Source: Opitutaceae bacterium (GTDB lineage Bacteria; Verrucomicrobiota; Verrucomicrobiia; Opitutales; Opitutaceae). From it: DNA of 64,000 nt. The translations under genes and the position numbers were made by a program. The notes below the pieces were generated by a model. That model had not been told where the DNA came from. It saw nothing but the letters and a program-made list of their open reading frames with translations, and made no database searches. The stretch lies in contig JADJTK010000026.1 of NCBI GenBank assembly GCA_016711225.1, positions 1 through 64,000 on the forward strand, written 5' to 3'. Positions 28,631 to 37,926 of this stretch are shown piece after piece; within the stretch, counting starts at the first letter, position 1; each line of letters starts with the position of its first letter.

Positions 28631-29419
28631 TCACTCCCTCGCGGCGCGCCAGATGGCGAGGCAGCCGTCGAGGAGCGCGGCAAGTTCGGCAAGCGGCACC
28701 ATATTGGGGCCGTCGGAAATCGCCTCGGCGGGATTCGGATGCGTCTCCAGGAAGAGACCATCCGCTCCCGCGGCGAGAGCCGCCTTCGCCAGGGGCGCGA
28801 CGAATTCGCGCTGGCCGCTGCTCTTGCCCCCACCGGCGCCGGGCAGTTGCACGCTGTGGGTGGCATCGAGAATCGTGGGAAAGCCGTTGGCCTTCATCAG
28901 CGGAAAGCTGCGCATGTCGACGACAAGATTCTGATACCCGAAGGTCGTGCCGCGCTCGGTCTGCCACACCTCGGCCGCGCCCACGAGCTTGCTCAGCACA
29001 AAGGGCATTTCCTGCGGCGAGAGGAACTGGCCTTTCTTCACGTTGACCACGCGGCCGGTCTGCGCGGCGGCCACGAGCAGGTCGGTCTGCCGGCAGAGGA
29101 AGGCGGGGATCTGGATGACGTCGCACACGGCGGCCACGGCGGCCACCTGTTCGCGCTCGTGCACGTCGGTCAACACTGGGAACCCGTAGTCGCGTTTCAC
29201 CAACGCCAGCAGGGCCAACCCTTCCTCCATCCCGGTGCCGCGCGGCCCGCCGAGGGAGGTGCGGTTGGCTTTGTCGAACGATCCCTTGAAGACGATGTTG
29301 AGCTAGGGATGCCACGCCCGGATGTCGGCGAGCTCGGCCGCGACCGTCCGACAGACCGTCACATTCTCGAGCGAACACGGTCCGGCAATGAGGAGCAGGC
29401 GCTGGGGATCGAAGAGCAT
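28631..29419 (-). pseudogene. kdsA: KDO-8-phosphate synthase, interrupted by an in-frame TAG
   Basis: KdsA condenses phosphoenolpyruvate and arabinose 5-phosphate to KDO 8-phosphate. The frame from ATG 29419 starts MLFDPQRLLLIAGPCSLENV and after an amber codon at 29303-29305 (codon 39) continues LNIVFKGSFDKANRTSLGG through FPVLTDVHE, QIPAFLCRQTDLL and FGYQNLVVDMRSFPLMK. All catalytic segments are intact except the stop. A downstream ATG at 29230 gives only 199 residues without the first 63. A GAG-to-TAG change is a likely origin. TAG is used as a normal stop by neighbours, so recoding is unlikely. KdsA is normally essential when KDO is made, so an error or a second copy is possible. Confidence 0.88.
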
Positions 29420-29554
29420 CGAGGCGCGATTGTGCCGTCGCCGGTTTGCGGGACACAAGACAAAGGTTCAGCCCAAGGGAGGGGCGGCGGGCGGGGTGAG
29501 CCGCAGCCGCGCCGTGTTCGTCGCGGATGTTTCTTCCCGGACGGATCCATCGCC

Positions 29555-29591
29555 AGGCCAGTCCTTCCCATGGAAAGGATCGGACTGGCCT
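29555..29591. repeat. 10-bp inverted repeat upstream of epimerase
   Basis: Arms AGGCCAGTCC (29555-29564) and GGACTGGCCT (29582-29591) are perfect reverse complements around 17 bases that contain the palindrome CCATGG. It lies between the divergent kdsA and epimerase genes, in a repeat-like stretch. Confidence 0.75.
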
Positions 29592-29698
29592 GCATCGACC
29601 AATCACCCGCCGGGCAACCTTGGTTCCGGTACTGCGGCGCCCGCCTCCCCTCGCCCCGGGGATTGCAAAGACCAACCCCTCGCATTCAGATCCGCACC

Positions 29699-30757
29699 AT
29701 GTCGCAACGCCTTCTTGTCACCGGTTCTTCCGGCCTCATCGGCTCCGAGGTCTGCTCCTACTTTTCGCGACAGGGCTACACCATCCACGGGGTCGACAAC
29801 AACCAGCGCGCCGTCTTCTTCGGTCCACAGGGAGACACCCGCTGGAATCAGCAGCGCCTGACCCGCGAACTCCCCGGCTTCGTCCACCACGAACTCGACA
29901 TCCGCGACCGCGCCGGCGTGCTCGCCCTCGTGCGCGAAGTGAGACCCGACGTCATCGTCCACACCGCCGCCCAGCCTTCACACGACCGCGCCGCCGCGAT
30001 CCCGTTCGACGACTTCGACACTAACGCCGGGGGCACGCTCAATCTCCTCGAGGCCAACCGCCAGGTGAACCCCGACGTACCGTTCGTGCACATGTCGACC
30101 AACAAGGTCTACGGCGACGCCCCCAACTGCATCGCCCTCGTCGAGCAGGCCACCCGCTGGGACTATGCCGATCCGGCCTATGCGCACGGCATCCCAGAGA
30201 CCTTCACCATCGACCAGTCCAAGCACTCGCTCTTCGGCGCCTCGAAGGTCGCCGCCGACGTGATGGTACAGGAATACGGCCGCTACTTCGGCATGCCCAC
30301 CTGCTGCCTGCGCGGGGGCTGCCTCACCGGGCCCAACCACACCGGCGTCGAGCTGCACGGCTTCCTCTCCTACCTCGTGAAGTGCAACCTCGAGGGCCGG
30401 GAGTACCGTGTCTTCGGGTACAAAGGCAAGCAGGTCCGCGACAACATCCACGCCCTCGACGTCGCGCGCTTCATGCATGCCTTCGTCGCCGCGCCCCGAG
30501 TGGGCGAGGTCTACAACCTGGGTGGAGGCAAGGCCAACTCCTGCTCCATTCTCGAGGCGTTCGCCATCGCCGAACAGTTCTCCGGCAAGAAACAGGTCTA
30601 CACCTACGTCGAGCAGAACCGCCTGGGCGACCACATCTGCTACTACTCCGACCTGCGCAAGATGCGCGCCCACTACCCGGCGTGGGACCTCTCGGTGAGC
30701 CTGGAGGAGACCATCCGCCAGATCGTCGAGGCCTGGCGCGGCCGCAGCGGCACCTGA
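29699..30757 (+). CDS. NAD-dependent epimerase/dehydratase (extended SDR), Phe at the catalytic Tyr position
   Basis: This 352-residue sugar-nucleotide enzyme resembles CDP-paratose 2-epimerase-type members of the extended SDR family. The NAD loop is TGSSGLIG (residues 8-15), VHTAAQPSHDRAA follows, then HMSTNKVYGD and LRGGCLTGPNHTGVELHGFL, and the chain ends near 352. The position of the catalytic YxxxK reads FGASK (Phe179, Lys183), so the usual tyrosine is replaced by phenylalanine. This may be a subfamily trait or may mean altered chemistry. ATG 29699 matches the family start. It would act on a surface-polysaccharide precursor. Confidence 0.88.
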   Translation: MSQRLLVTGSSGLIGSEVCSYFSRQGYTIHGVDNNQRAVFFGPQGDTRWNQQRLTRELPGFVHHELDIRDRAGVLALVREVRPDVIVHTAAQPSHDRAAAIPFDDFDTNAGGTLNLLEANRQVNPDVPFVHMSTNKVYGDAPNCIALVEQATRWDYADPAYAHGIPETFTIDQSKHSLFGASKVAADVMVQEYGRYFGMPTCCLRGGCLTGPNHTGVELHGFLSYLVKCNLEGREYRVFGYKGKQVRDNIHALDVARFMHAFVAAPRVGEVYNLGGGKANSCSILEAFAIAEQFSGKKQVYTYVEQNRLGDHICYYSDLRKMRAHYPAWDLSVSLEETIRQIVEAWRGRSGT

Positions 30758-30814
30758 CCCTGGGCGGATCGGCCGCGGCAGGGCCCCTCAATCCACCGCG
30801 GCCGTTGCCCCACG

Positions 30815-30843
30815 AAAAAGGCACACCGGCGACGGTGTGCCTT
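30815..30843. terminator. Bidirectional intrinsic terminator
   Basis: Stem AAGGCACACCG (30818-30828) and CGGTGTGCCTT (30833-30843) with a GCGA tetraloop lies between the convergent epimerase and ricin-domain genes. On the minus strand the stem is followed by a run of five T, so it terminates the lectin transcript; the plus side has only TT. Confidence 0.88.
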
Positions 30844-30871
30844 GGTTCACGGAACTGCTCAGGGCCGGCGA

Positions 30872-31705
30872 TCAGGGAAGCACTTCGACCATGCGGGGGT
30901 GCAGCGGGAAGGTGGCGCCCTCAGGGAAGACTAGGCTGGACGAGCCTAGGTGGGACCACTGATTGTCCGCGCCCAAGGCGAACGCATCGACCTGGTAGGG
31001 CAGTTGACTGCCGGAATGACTGGGGATGCGCACCCGGTCAAAATCCCAGGAGTCGGCCGCCGCGTTGACCACGGCCTCATGCCAGTATTCGGTGTGTTGT
31101 CCGTTGGCTTCCGAATGGACGCAAAAGACGACCCGCAGGGCATTGCGCACCTGATTGACCCAGATGATGCTTTCATTGTGCCCCGTATTCGAGCCGATCG
31201 AGCCGCTCGTGGGCTGCTGCTGGATCGGAACCACCAGCCAATTGGGATTGGATTGAGCGAGCGGTACCTGGAGCACGGGACCTCCCTCGGTGGCGTAGTA
31301 GCGCCATCCGGGCGTCAGTGCCATCCCGGTATTGACGCTGTAGAGGAGCTTTTCGGTGAAGGCGACGGTGCTGAAATCCCACATCTGGCTGACGTCGCCC
31401 CAGTTCAGGGGCGCGACGGCGATGGGGGCGTCGGGGGTGGTGTTGGCGGAGGTGAGCGCCATCGCGTTGACGACGCTGTACACGTGGTAGGCCCCGCCCC
31501 CGGCATAGTGGAGGGTCCAGTACTGGTTGTTGCTCCCGACAAAGTCCTTGAGCACGACGGGCGCGGTCGCCGCGCTCGTGCTGTCCTCGAGGGTGAGAAC
31601 CTTGTGGGAGTGTTTCGAGACCAGCACGACGAGGGTCTGCGCCGTGGCTTGGGAAAGTGCGGCCACTACGGTGATGGCGGCAAGGAGGAGACGGATGAGC
31701 TTCAT
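30872..31705 (-). CDS. Secreted ricin-type beta-trefoil lectin-like protein
   Basis: This 277-residue protein has a signal peptide (MKLIRLLLAAITVVAALSQA) and a sequence with ricin-B-like beta-trefoil repeats: NNQYWTLHYAGGGAYHVYSV, NAMALTSANTTPDAPIAVAP and VSQMWDFSTVAFTEKLLYSV. The Q/W pattern at repeat ends is characteristic. A C-terminal region of about 100 residues is not recognised. It probably binds carbohydrate outside the cell. ATG 31705 starts the signal peptide. The gene has its own terminator at 30815-30843. Confidence 0.78.
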   Translation of the reverse strand: MKLIRLLLAAITVVAALSQATAQTLVVLVSKHSHKVLTLEDSTSAATAPVVLKDFVGSNNQYWTLHYAGGGAYHVYSVVNAMALTSANTTPDAPIAVAPLNWGDVSQMWDFSTVAFTEKLLYSVNTGMALTPGWRYYATEGGPVLQVPLAQSNPNWLVVPIQQQPTSGSIGSNTGHNESIIWVNQVRNALRVVFCVHSEANGQHTEYWHEAVVNAAADSWDFDRVRIPSHSGSQLPYQVDAFALGADNQWSHLGSSSLVFPEGATFPLHPRMVEVLP

Positions 31706-32168
31706 GCAGTTTTCTACTGGGTGTTGCTGAGGTTGCGCCCGGTCCCGGAGGTCCGGGAGCTGTGGTTGGTCGACGACAGAACCGTACCCGGTGCAGGCCG
31801 ACCGCCGCGGAGGGGCGCATCGGGGAGTGCGCGCGGCGGGATGCTGACACCGTCTTCGATCGCGGCGGGACTGTCGGCTCCCGGATCCGGGGTCGTCCGG
31901 GGGCCTTCCAGCCTGCACGCGCTTCTGTCGTCAAAACATCGATATTCCGGGCAAAAGGCCGGTCAAGCCCGAATCTCGGATGCAGGCTCGGGCCGTGTGG
32001 CGGGCGCGGGCGGACGGCGCGACGGTCGGGCCGTGCCGCGGGCGCGTAGCGGTGCCCCGGATCGCCGTTTCCTGGCCCTCGGCGTGCGAAGCGCGCGCCG
32101 CGATGGCAGGCGGCGACCGGGCGCGGATCTTCCACCCGCGCCGAGCCGGAGCCGATCCCCGTGGGGGC
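31706..32168. other. Intergenic region between lysA and the ricin-type gene
   Basis: No gene is supported. On the minus strand TTGACC (31961-31966) and TATCGA (31939-31944), 16 bases apart, could be a weak housekeeping promoter for the ricin-type gene. The rest is GC-rich and without clear structure. Confidence 0.35.
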
Positions 32169-33431
32169 TCAGCCCACCAGCCCCGGGTACTCGAGCGTCG
32201 CGAAGTGGTCGGCGAGCGTCTCCGCTCGGCGGATGACCCGGCAATTGGTCCCGCCCTGCCAGAGCACCTCGGCCGAGCGCAGCTTGCCGTTGTAGTTGAA
32301 GCCCATCGCATGGCCATGCGCGCCGGTGTCGTGAATCACGACGAGGTCGCCGATCGCCGGAACGGCGATCTCACGGTCGATGGCGAACTTGTCGTTGTTC
32401 TCACAGAGCGAACCGGTGACGTCGTAGACCTTGCGCGGGCCGCCTTCCCGCGCAGGCACCGTGATGTGGTGGTAGGAGCCGTAGAGGGCCGGGCGCATGA
32501 GATTGGCCATGCAGGAATCGAGGCCGACGTAGTCCTTGTACGTGGCCTTCTTGTGCAACACCCGGCTCACCAGGTAGCCGTAGGGACCGGTAACCATGCG
32601 TCCGCATTCCATGGTGATGCGCATCGGCGCGAGGCCGGCCGGCACCAGGGTGCGCTCGTAGGCGGCCTTGATCGCGTTGCCGACGTGGGCGAGGTCCACA
32701 GCCTGCTGGCCGGGACGGTAGGGGATGCCGATGCCGCCGCCGAGGTTGAGCAGCTCGATGCGCACGCCCAGCTTCTGGAAGACCTCCACCGCGAGATCGA
32801 AGAGCATCTGCGCGGTCTCGACAAAGTAGTCGGGGTTGAGCTCGTTGGAGGCCACCATCGTGTGCAGGGCGAAGCGCTTCACGCCCTTGTCGCGCAGGAG
32901 GCGGTAGCCCTCAAAGATCTGGTCGCGCGTGAAGCCGTACTTGGCCTCCTCCGGCTTGCCGATGATCGCATTGCCCGCCTTCAGCGGGCCGGGGTTGTAG
33001 CGGAAGCAGAGGAACTCCGGCAACTTGCCGCCCAGCGCGCGCTCGAGGAATTCGATGTGGCTGATGTCGTCGAGGTTGATCAACGCGCCCAACGCGTGGG
33101 CTTTCTGAAACTCCTCGGCCGGGGTGTCGTTAGAGGTGAAAACGATGTCCTCGCCGCGGATACCCACGGCCTCGCACAACTGCAGCTCGGCGATCGACGA
33201 GCAGTCGCCGCCGAAACCTTCCTGCTTGAGCGCGGCGAGGATGTGCGGATTGGGCAGCGCCTTGACCGCGTAGAAGTTCTTGAAGCCGCCGGGCACCCAG
33301 GCGAAGGCCTGGTTGAAGGCCCGGGCGTTGGCCCGCAGCGCCGCCTCGTCGTAGAGGTGGAAGGGCGTGCCAACCTTGGCGGCGATGCTTTCCAGTTGGC
33401 CGAGAGTGAAAGGAAGAGTTTTGGCGGGCAT
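32169..33431 (-). CDS. lysA: Diaminopimelate decarboxylase family protein
   Basis: The enzyme removes CO2 from meso-diaminopimelate to make lysine, using pyridoxal phosphate. The 420 residues show the alanine-racemase-type fold: PLP lysine in FYAVKALPNP (Lys57), LHTMVASNELNP, the phosphate loop LNLGGGIGIPYRP, and the C-terminal active-site TGSLCENNDKF with the cysteine donated across the dimer. DSCMANLMRPALYGSYHH is conserved. ATG 33431 was chosen; a GTG seven codons upstream is an alternative. Related decarboxylases for other amino acids exist, so substrate assignment is by similarity. Confidence 0.88.
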   Translation of the reverse strand: MPAKTLPFTLGQLESIAAKVGTPFHLYDEAALRANARAFNQAFAWVPGGFKNFYAVKALPNPHILAALKQEGFGGDCSSIAELQLCEAVGIRGEDIVFTSNDTPAEEFQKAHALGALINLDDISHIEFLERALGGKLPEFLCFRYNPGPLKAGNAIIGKPEEAKYGFTRDQIFEGYRLLRDKGVKRFALHTMVASNELNPDYFVETAQMLFDLAVEVFQKLGVRIELLNLGGGIGIPYRPGQQAVDLAHVGNAIKAAYERTLVPAGLAPMRITMECGRMVTGPYGYLVSRVLHKKATYKDYVGLDSCMANLMRPALYGSYHHITVPAREGGPRKVYDVTGSLCENNDKFAIDREIAVPAIGDLVVIHDTGAHGHAMGFNYNGKLRSAEVLWQGGTNCRVIRRAETLADHFATLEYPGLVG

Positions 33432-33645
33432 GGGTGCGAAAGCGTCCACCACACAGAAGACCCGCGCCCCTAGTCAACGAGGGAAGCGGCGGATCGGCGG
33501 TCGGGATCGAACGCGCAGTTCGGGACGCGGAACCGGCGCGCCACATGAACCAAACTACTACCACCGCCCGGCCCCCCGATTTCACCGGATTGAAGCAGCT
33601 CGCCCATTGACCTCGCGCGAACCGCGCGTCTGGAGTGAGCCCGCC

Positions 33646-36285
33646 ATGTCTACCCGTTGGCTCACCCTGCTCGGTGCGCTCGTCGCCTCGGCTCTGCCCG
33701 CAGCGGCCGCATCCGCCCCAACCACTCCCTTTTCGGCGTGGCGTAGTGCCCACTTTACGCCGGCACAGATCGCCGCCGGCCTCGCCGCCGACGCTGCCTC
33801 CCCGGCGGGCGACGGTGTGCCCAACCTCGTGCGCTACGCGCTCGGACTCACGCCCTGGGAGAACGCGGGGGCGGCGGTGAGCGGCGGCGAGACCAGCGAC
33901 GGCTTCGGCCTGCGGTACCCGCTCGTGGCGGACGCGAGCGATGTGGTTTGCACCGTCGAGGCGTCCTCCGACATGCGGACGTGGACGGCGGTCGGTGGGG
34001 CGACGCCACTGCCGGTGAAGACGCCGCTCGATGCCGATCGCGTCGAGTGCGTGCTGGCGGACCGTTCGGCCGCCGGTGCCGCGCGTCGCTTTCTCCGGTT
34101 GCGCGTGCAGCGGGTCGAGGCACCGGAGCTGGTGCGCTTGCCGATCGAGATTCTCGGCGAACCCGGCACCACCGAACCGGCGGCCATCACCGTCTCGGGC
34201 AACCCGGCCGATGCATCCTATCTTTGGTTGCAGACACACCGGCTCAGCTGGCGCGAGGACGGCGAGTTCGCCCGCCTCGACAATCCACGCAACACCGTGC
34301 GCCCCGGTTCCAAGGGGAGCGTACGCCTCAACGGCGGGCCATGGGTGGGGCTCACCAACCAGACGGTGACCAGCGAGCAGCACGAGGCCGAGTTCGGCGG
34401 GTTGAACGGCTCGTACATGACCGTGCGTGTGCGCCTGCCCCTGGCCGCGCTCGGCAGCCCGGGGCTGCGGGCCGGCGGCAACCTGCTCGAGTTCCGGTTC
34501 GACGCCACCGACGGCATCTCGAGCGGCTGGCGGGTGCTCGCGCTCGATGTACGCACGGCCGCCGGTGCCTCGATCCTGGCGCCCAACTTCGTGCGCGACA
34601 ACCCGGACGGCTGGTTGCCCCCGCGCCACACGCCCGCCGACATCGCCGCCGGCAAGGTCTTGTGGGAAACCGCGCCGCTCACCGATCTCGGCTTCTCCAA
34701 CACCCAGCATCCGATCCGCGGCAAATGCGCCAGCTGCCATTTCCGCGACGGCCAGGATCTGGCGTATTTCAATTACTCCAATAAATCGATCATCGCCCGC
34801 TCGCGGTTCCATGGGCTCAACCAGACGCAGGCCGAGCAGGTCGCCTCGTACATCCGTTCGCTCGATCTGAAACTGCCGGCCGGGTACACGCGGCAGGATG
34901 CGGGCCGGCCCTGGAACCCGCCGTACCAGCCGGGCCCCGGCCTCGACGCCCGCCCGGTCGAGCTCTGGGCGGCCGGCGCCGGCCTGGACGCCGTGCTCGA
35001 ACGCGACGCCGACATGCAGGAGTACCTCTTTCCCGGCGGCGAGATCGACCCCGGCATCACCGGAGCCACCGGATTCCTGAACCCGCGGGAGACGCCGCAG
35101 GCTTTTCAATACCCGGACTGGAACGCGTGGCTGCCGACCTTCGCCCTCGAAGATCTCGTGGCCGATCCGTCGGTGCTCGCCACCTCGGAGCCGGTGGTGA
35201 ACCTCCGGACCGCCGAGGACTGGCTGACCGCCTATCGGTGGAACCAGATGGAAACCGATGGCTGGTTCATGCGGATGGGCCGCTGGTACGTGCAGGTGTT
35301 CGACGAGAGCCGGGTGCGCGGCAGCGGTTTCCCGGGCGAATACTGGTACACGGATCGCACCCAGCCGGGGCGCACCCTCGAGCTTTCGCTCGCGCAGGCC
35401 CGGCACAACCTGGCCCGCAGCGCCTGGTTCAATCTCCGGCTGTTCGAGCTGCTGCAGAACTACAAGCTCACCGGCCTCACCGAGCGCAGCGGGGCATCGG
35501 GCACGCCCGTGGTGCCGACCGGCTACCGTAGCTGGGCGGTGATGGCGCGCACGGTGTTCGAGACGGCGCCCCATTTCATGTCCGACCATGCCGGGCTCGA
35601 TTTCAACTTCACGCAACCCGGCAACTATCTCTCGACCGCCTGGTATTCACTCGAACAGGTCTTCAACGGCGGCTACCACGCCGCCGCCTTCAGCATCGAC
35701 TGGAACTACCACCCGTTCCACATCATGGGTACACACCGGGGCGGCACCGGCTTCTACAACGACGGGCCGATCCACGCCTATCGCGCCGCGTGGTCACTGC
35801 TCTGGATGTACCAGTCCATCCCGACGATCGACCTATCCAAGAATCCGCCGCAGCCGTGGACGCCGCAGACGTTCGGGTTCTTCCAACGGCAGTTCGGCCT
35901 CGGGCTCGATCTCGCCTTCGGTGCGGCCGAGCTGGAGGCCCGCGGCGACATCACCCGCACCGACCGCGCGCGGCTGCAGGAGGCGCTCGCGCAGGCCTTC
36001 CTCGGCATTGCCGAGCGCTATACGCCCGACCAGTGGCTGCGCCGCGCGGTCGACGACGATGCCCACCGCACCTCCGAAAACTTCGAGACGATGGCCTACG
36101 CGCCGCGCTACAACCCGAACCATGCGTACGACCTGCCCGAGCGCGGCTACCAGGCCGACGCCTATTACCTGCGCATCAAGCAACTCAAGGAGAGCGGCCT
36201 GCTCGAGCCTGCCACCGTCACCCGGCTCGTGAACTGGGGCAAAGGTGTGTGGCCGCTGGGCGAGTGGAACCTGCTCGAGCCGTGA
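33646..36285 (+). CDS. Large secreted protein with one c-type haem motif
   Basis: This 879-residue exported protein has a signal peptide (STRWLTLLGALVASALPAAA) and a single haem-binding motif CASCH at residues 361-365, in the context HPIRGKCASCHFRDGQDLAY. The region before it (about 35-320) is beta-rich, with a TPWEN/GDGVPNLVRYALGL segment common in verrucomicrobial secreted proteins. The region after it is about 500 residues rich in Trp, Tyr and His, with no recognised enzyme motif. It could be an electron-transfer or oxidoreductase protein acting on a surface substrate. I cannot name a family. Confidence 0.8.
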   Translation: MSTRWLTLLGALVASALPAAAASAPTTPFSAWRSAHFTPAQIAAGLAADAASPAGDGVPNLVRYALGLTPWENAGAAVSGGETSDGFGLRYPLVADASDVVCTVEASSDMRTWTAVGGATPLPVKTPLDADRVECVLADRSAAGAARRFLRLRVQRVEAPELVRLPIEILGEPGTTEPAAITVSGNPADASYLWLQTHRLSWREDGEFARLDNPRNTVRPGSKGSVRLNGGPWVGLTNQTVTSEQHEAEFGGLNGSYMTVRVRLPLAALGSPGLRAGGNLLEFRFDATDGISSGWRVLALDVRTAAGASILAPNFVRDNPDGWLPPRHTPADIAAGKVLWETAPLTDLGFSNTQHPIRGKCASCHFRDGQDLAYFNYSNKSIIARSRFHGLNQTQAEQVASYIRSLDLKLPAGYTRQDAGRPWNPPYQPGPGLDARPVELWAAGAGLDAVLERDADMQEYLFPGGEIDPGITGATGFLNPRETPQAFQYPDWNAWLPTFALEDLVADPSVLATSEPVVNLRTAEDWLTAYRWNQMETDGWFMRMGRWYVQVFDESRVRGSGFPGEYWYTDRTQPGRTLELSLAQARHNLARSAWFNLRLFELLQNYKLTGLTERSGASGTPVVPTGYRSWAVMARTVFETAPHFMSDHAGLDFNFTQPGNYLSTAWYSLEQVFNGGYHAAAFSIDWNYHPFHIMGTHRGGTGFYNDGPIHAYRAAWSLLWMYQSIPTIDLSKNPPQPWTPQTFGFFQRQFGLGLDLAFGAAELEARGDITRTDRARLQEALAQAFLGIAERYTPDQWLRRAVDDDAHRTSENFETMAYAPRYNPNHAYDLPERGYQADAYYLRIKQLKESGLLEPATVTRLVNWGKGVWPLGEWNLLEP

Positions 36286-36306
36286 TCGGCACGGGCGGCG
36301 CCGGCG

Positions 36307-37725
36307 CTAGCGGCCGGCGGCCAGCAGCGCCGTCTTGGCGAACTCACCGGAGGGGGTGAGCTCGTAGTCCCAGTTCTGGATGAGCGTGGGACCCCATTCC
36401 GGATCGAAGCACCACACCGTCCAGCTGATGCCCTTGCTCTCCAGGTAGGCGATGATCTCCGGGCCGTAGGTGGCATTCCGCACGGGGGCGGGCGCGGGGC
36501 TCGCTCCGACGGGTGCCGGCGGTTTCGGGAAGCCCCCGAACTCAGTGGCGATGACCGGGTACTTGTCGGCGACGAAACCGAAATCGAGCTCCCATTTCGG
36601 CGCCCACGGCTGCGGTCGCTTGTTGGCGTAGGGATGCACCGAATAGGCGATGCGCTCGGCGGCGATGGGCTCGAGGCGCACGGGCGTGAGATCGTAGGCC
36701 CAATCGAAACCGGCGACCACCGGGATCACCTGCGGGTTGGCGGCGCGGATCATCGTGATCTGCGTCTCCACGAGTCGCTTCCATTCGCTCCAGGCAATCG
36801 GCCCCAGCTGCTCCCGGTAGGTGGTGGGTTCGTTGAACAGCTCGAAGAGGGCGACGGTGTTGTGGCCCGCGTAATGGCGGGCCATCACCCGCCAGAAGTT
36901 GTTGGTCTCCTCCCGGGTAGTGTCGTACATCGGGTCCTGGAAGACCCCGGTCGCCAGATTTCCGATGCTATGCCAGTCGATCATGACGTACAGGCCCAGT
37001 TCGGTGCACCAGCCCACGGCCTGGTCGAGCAGCCAGAGGTATTCGGCGGGCGTGCGTTCCCGCCAGGCGACGGGGTGGACGGGGATACGGACGAGCTTGG
37101 CGCCCATTTCCTTCACCTTCACGAAATGCTCGCGGTTCCAGTGGCCCTGCATTTCAAGTTTGTCGGGGTCGGAGAGGCACAGGCCGCGGAGCAGAACAGG
37201 GGTGCCGGCTGGGTCCACGAACTTGTTACCGCGCACGGAGAGCAGGGGCAGCTTCTTGGCGTCGACGGTATAGACGCGCTGGCCGACCGGGCGGTCGTTC
37301 CACCACGTGTGGGAGCGCGGCGGCCGGGCAGGCGCGGGCGGTTCCGCGGCAATCTTGGTCGGCTCGTTGCCGGCGCGCCGCAATTTCAGCAGAGCACCAT
37401 CGCCGACCCCGATCACGTCCATCTCGATCTCATCGTCGGAGACGATCCGGCAGCGATGCTCGATGAGTCCGTCGTTGAACGGCACCGAGAAACTGAGCGT
37501 CGCCCCGTCGATGCGGCCGTCCTTGAGCTCGTTAACTCCAAACGGCGACTCGACCGAACCGGTAAGCTTGGCGCCCTCGACCTTGAAGGTGAAGACCATC
37601 TCCGGTCCCTCAGGGCCCCCAAGATTGGTCTTCCACCTACCCTCGACATCGATGGCGAAGGCGGCGCAGGCCAGAAAGGCACAACAGGCAGCAAGCAGGA
37701 GGCGGGGAAATGGGGATATGCGCAT
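36307..37725 (-). CDS. Secreted glycoside hydrolase family 5 (cellulase-like)
   Basis: This 472-residue hydrolase has a signal peptide (RISPFPRLLLAACCAFLACA), an N-terminal beta domain of about 100 residues (VEGRWKTNLGGPEGPEMVFT), and a GH5 TIM barrel. The acid/base Glu299 lies in ALFELFNEP and the nucleophile Glu395 in VIATEFGG; MIDWHS and YSVHPY are conserved. GH5 enzymes cut beta-glucans, mannans and related polymers; the exact substrate is not visible. It is convergent with the cytochrome-type gene. Confidence 0.92.
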   Translation of the reverse strand: MRISPFPRLLLAACCAFLACAAFAIDVEGRWKTNLGGPEGPEMVFTFKVEGAKLTGSVESPFGVNELKDGRIDGATLSFSVPFNDGLIEHRCRIVSDDEIEMDVIGVGDGALLKLRRAGNEPTKIAAEPPAPARPPRSHTWWNDRPVGQRVYTVDAKKLPLLSVRGNKFVDPAGTPVLLRGLCLSDPDKLEMQGHWNREHFVKVKEMGAKLVRIPVHPVAWRERTPAEYLWLLDQAVGWCTELGLYVMIDWHSIGNLATGVFQDPMYDTTREETNNFWRVMARHYAGHNTVALFELFNEPTTYREQLGPIAWSEWKRLVETQITMIRAANPQVIPVVAGFDWAYDLTPVRLEPIAAERIAYSVHPYANKRPQPWAPKWELDFGFVADKYPVIATEFGGFPKPPAPVGASPAPAPVRNATYGPEIIAYLESKGISWTVWCFDPEWGPTLIQNWDYELTPSGEFAKTALLAAGR

Positions 37726-37926
37726 GTTCGTGGAATCTCAGGGGAGACGGCTGGGGAACTGGAGCCGTACTCTACGCTTTCCCACAAGATCGTGAAGAAC
37801 CGAATGCGGGAGACACGCCGAACGGCGGGCGCCTAAACCCCAAAGAGAGCGGCGGTGGGTGCAAGCAACGGGGCCCCTCGCCGCTCTCGACATCGGGGCG
37901 GTTTCGCTTTCCCATCGCCAGCTCCA

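Noticed and set aside
29303..29305. TAG as a recoded sense codon
   Set aside because: TAG is the natural stop of several intact genes here, including queE (27586-27588), rsmE and the ABC exporter, so genome-wide reassignment does not fit.
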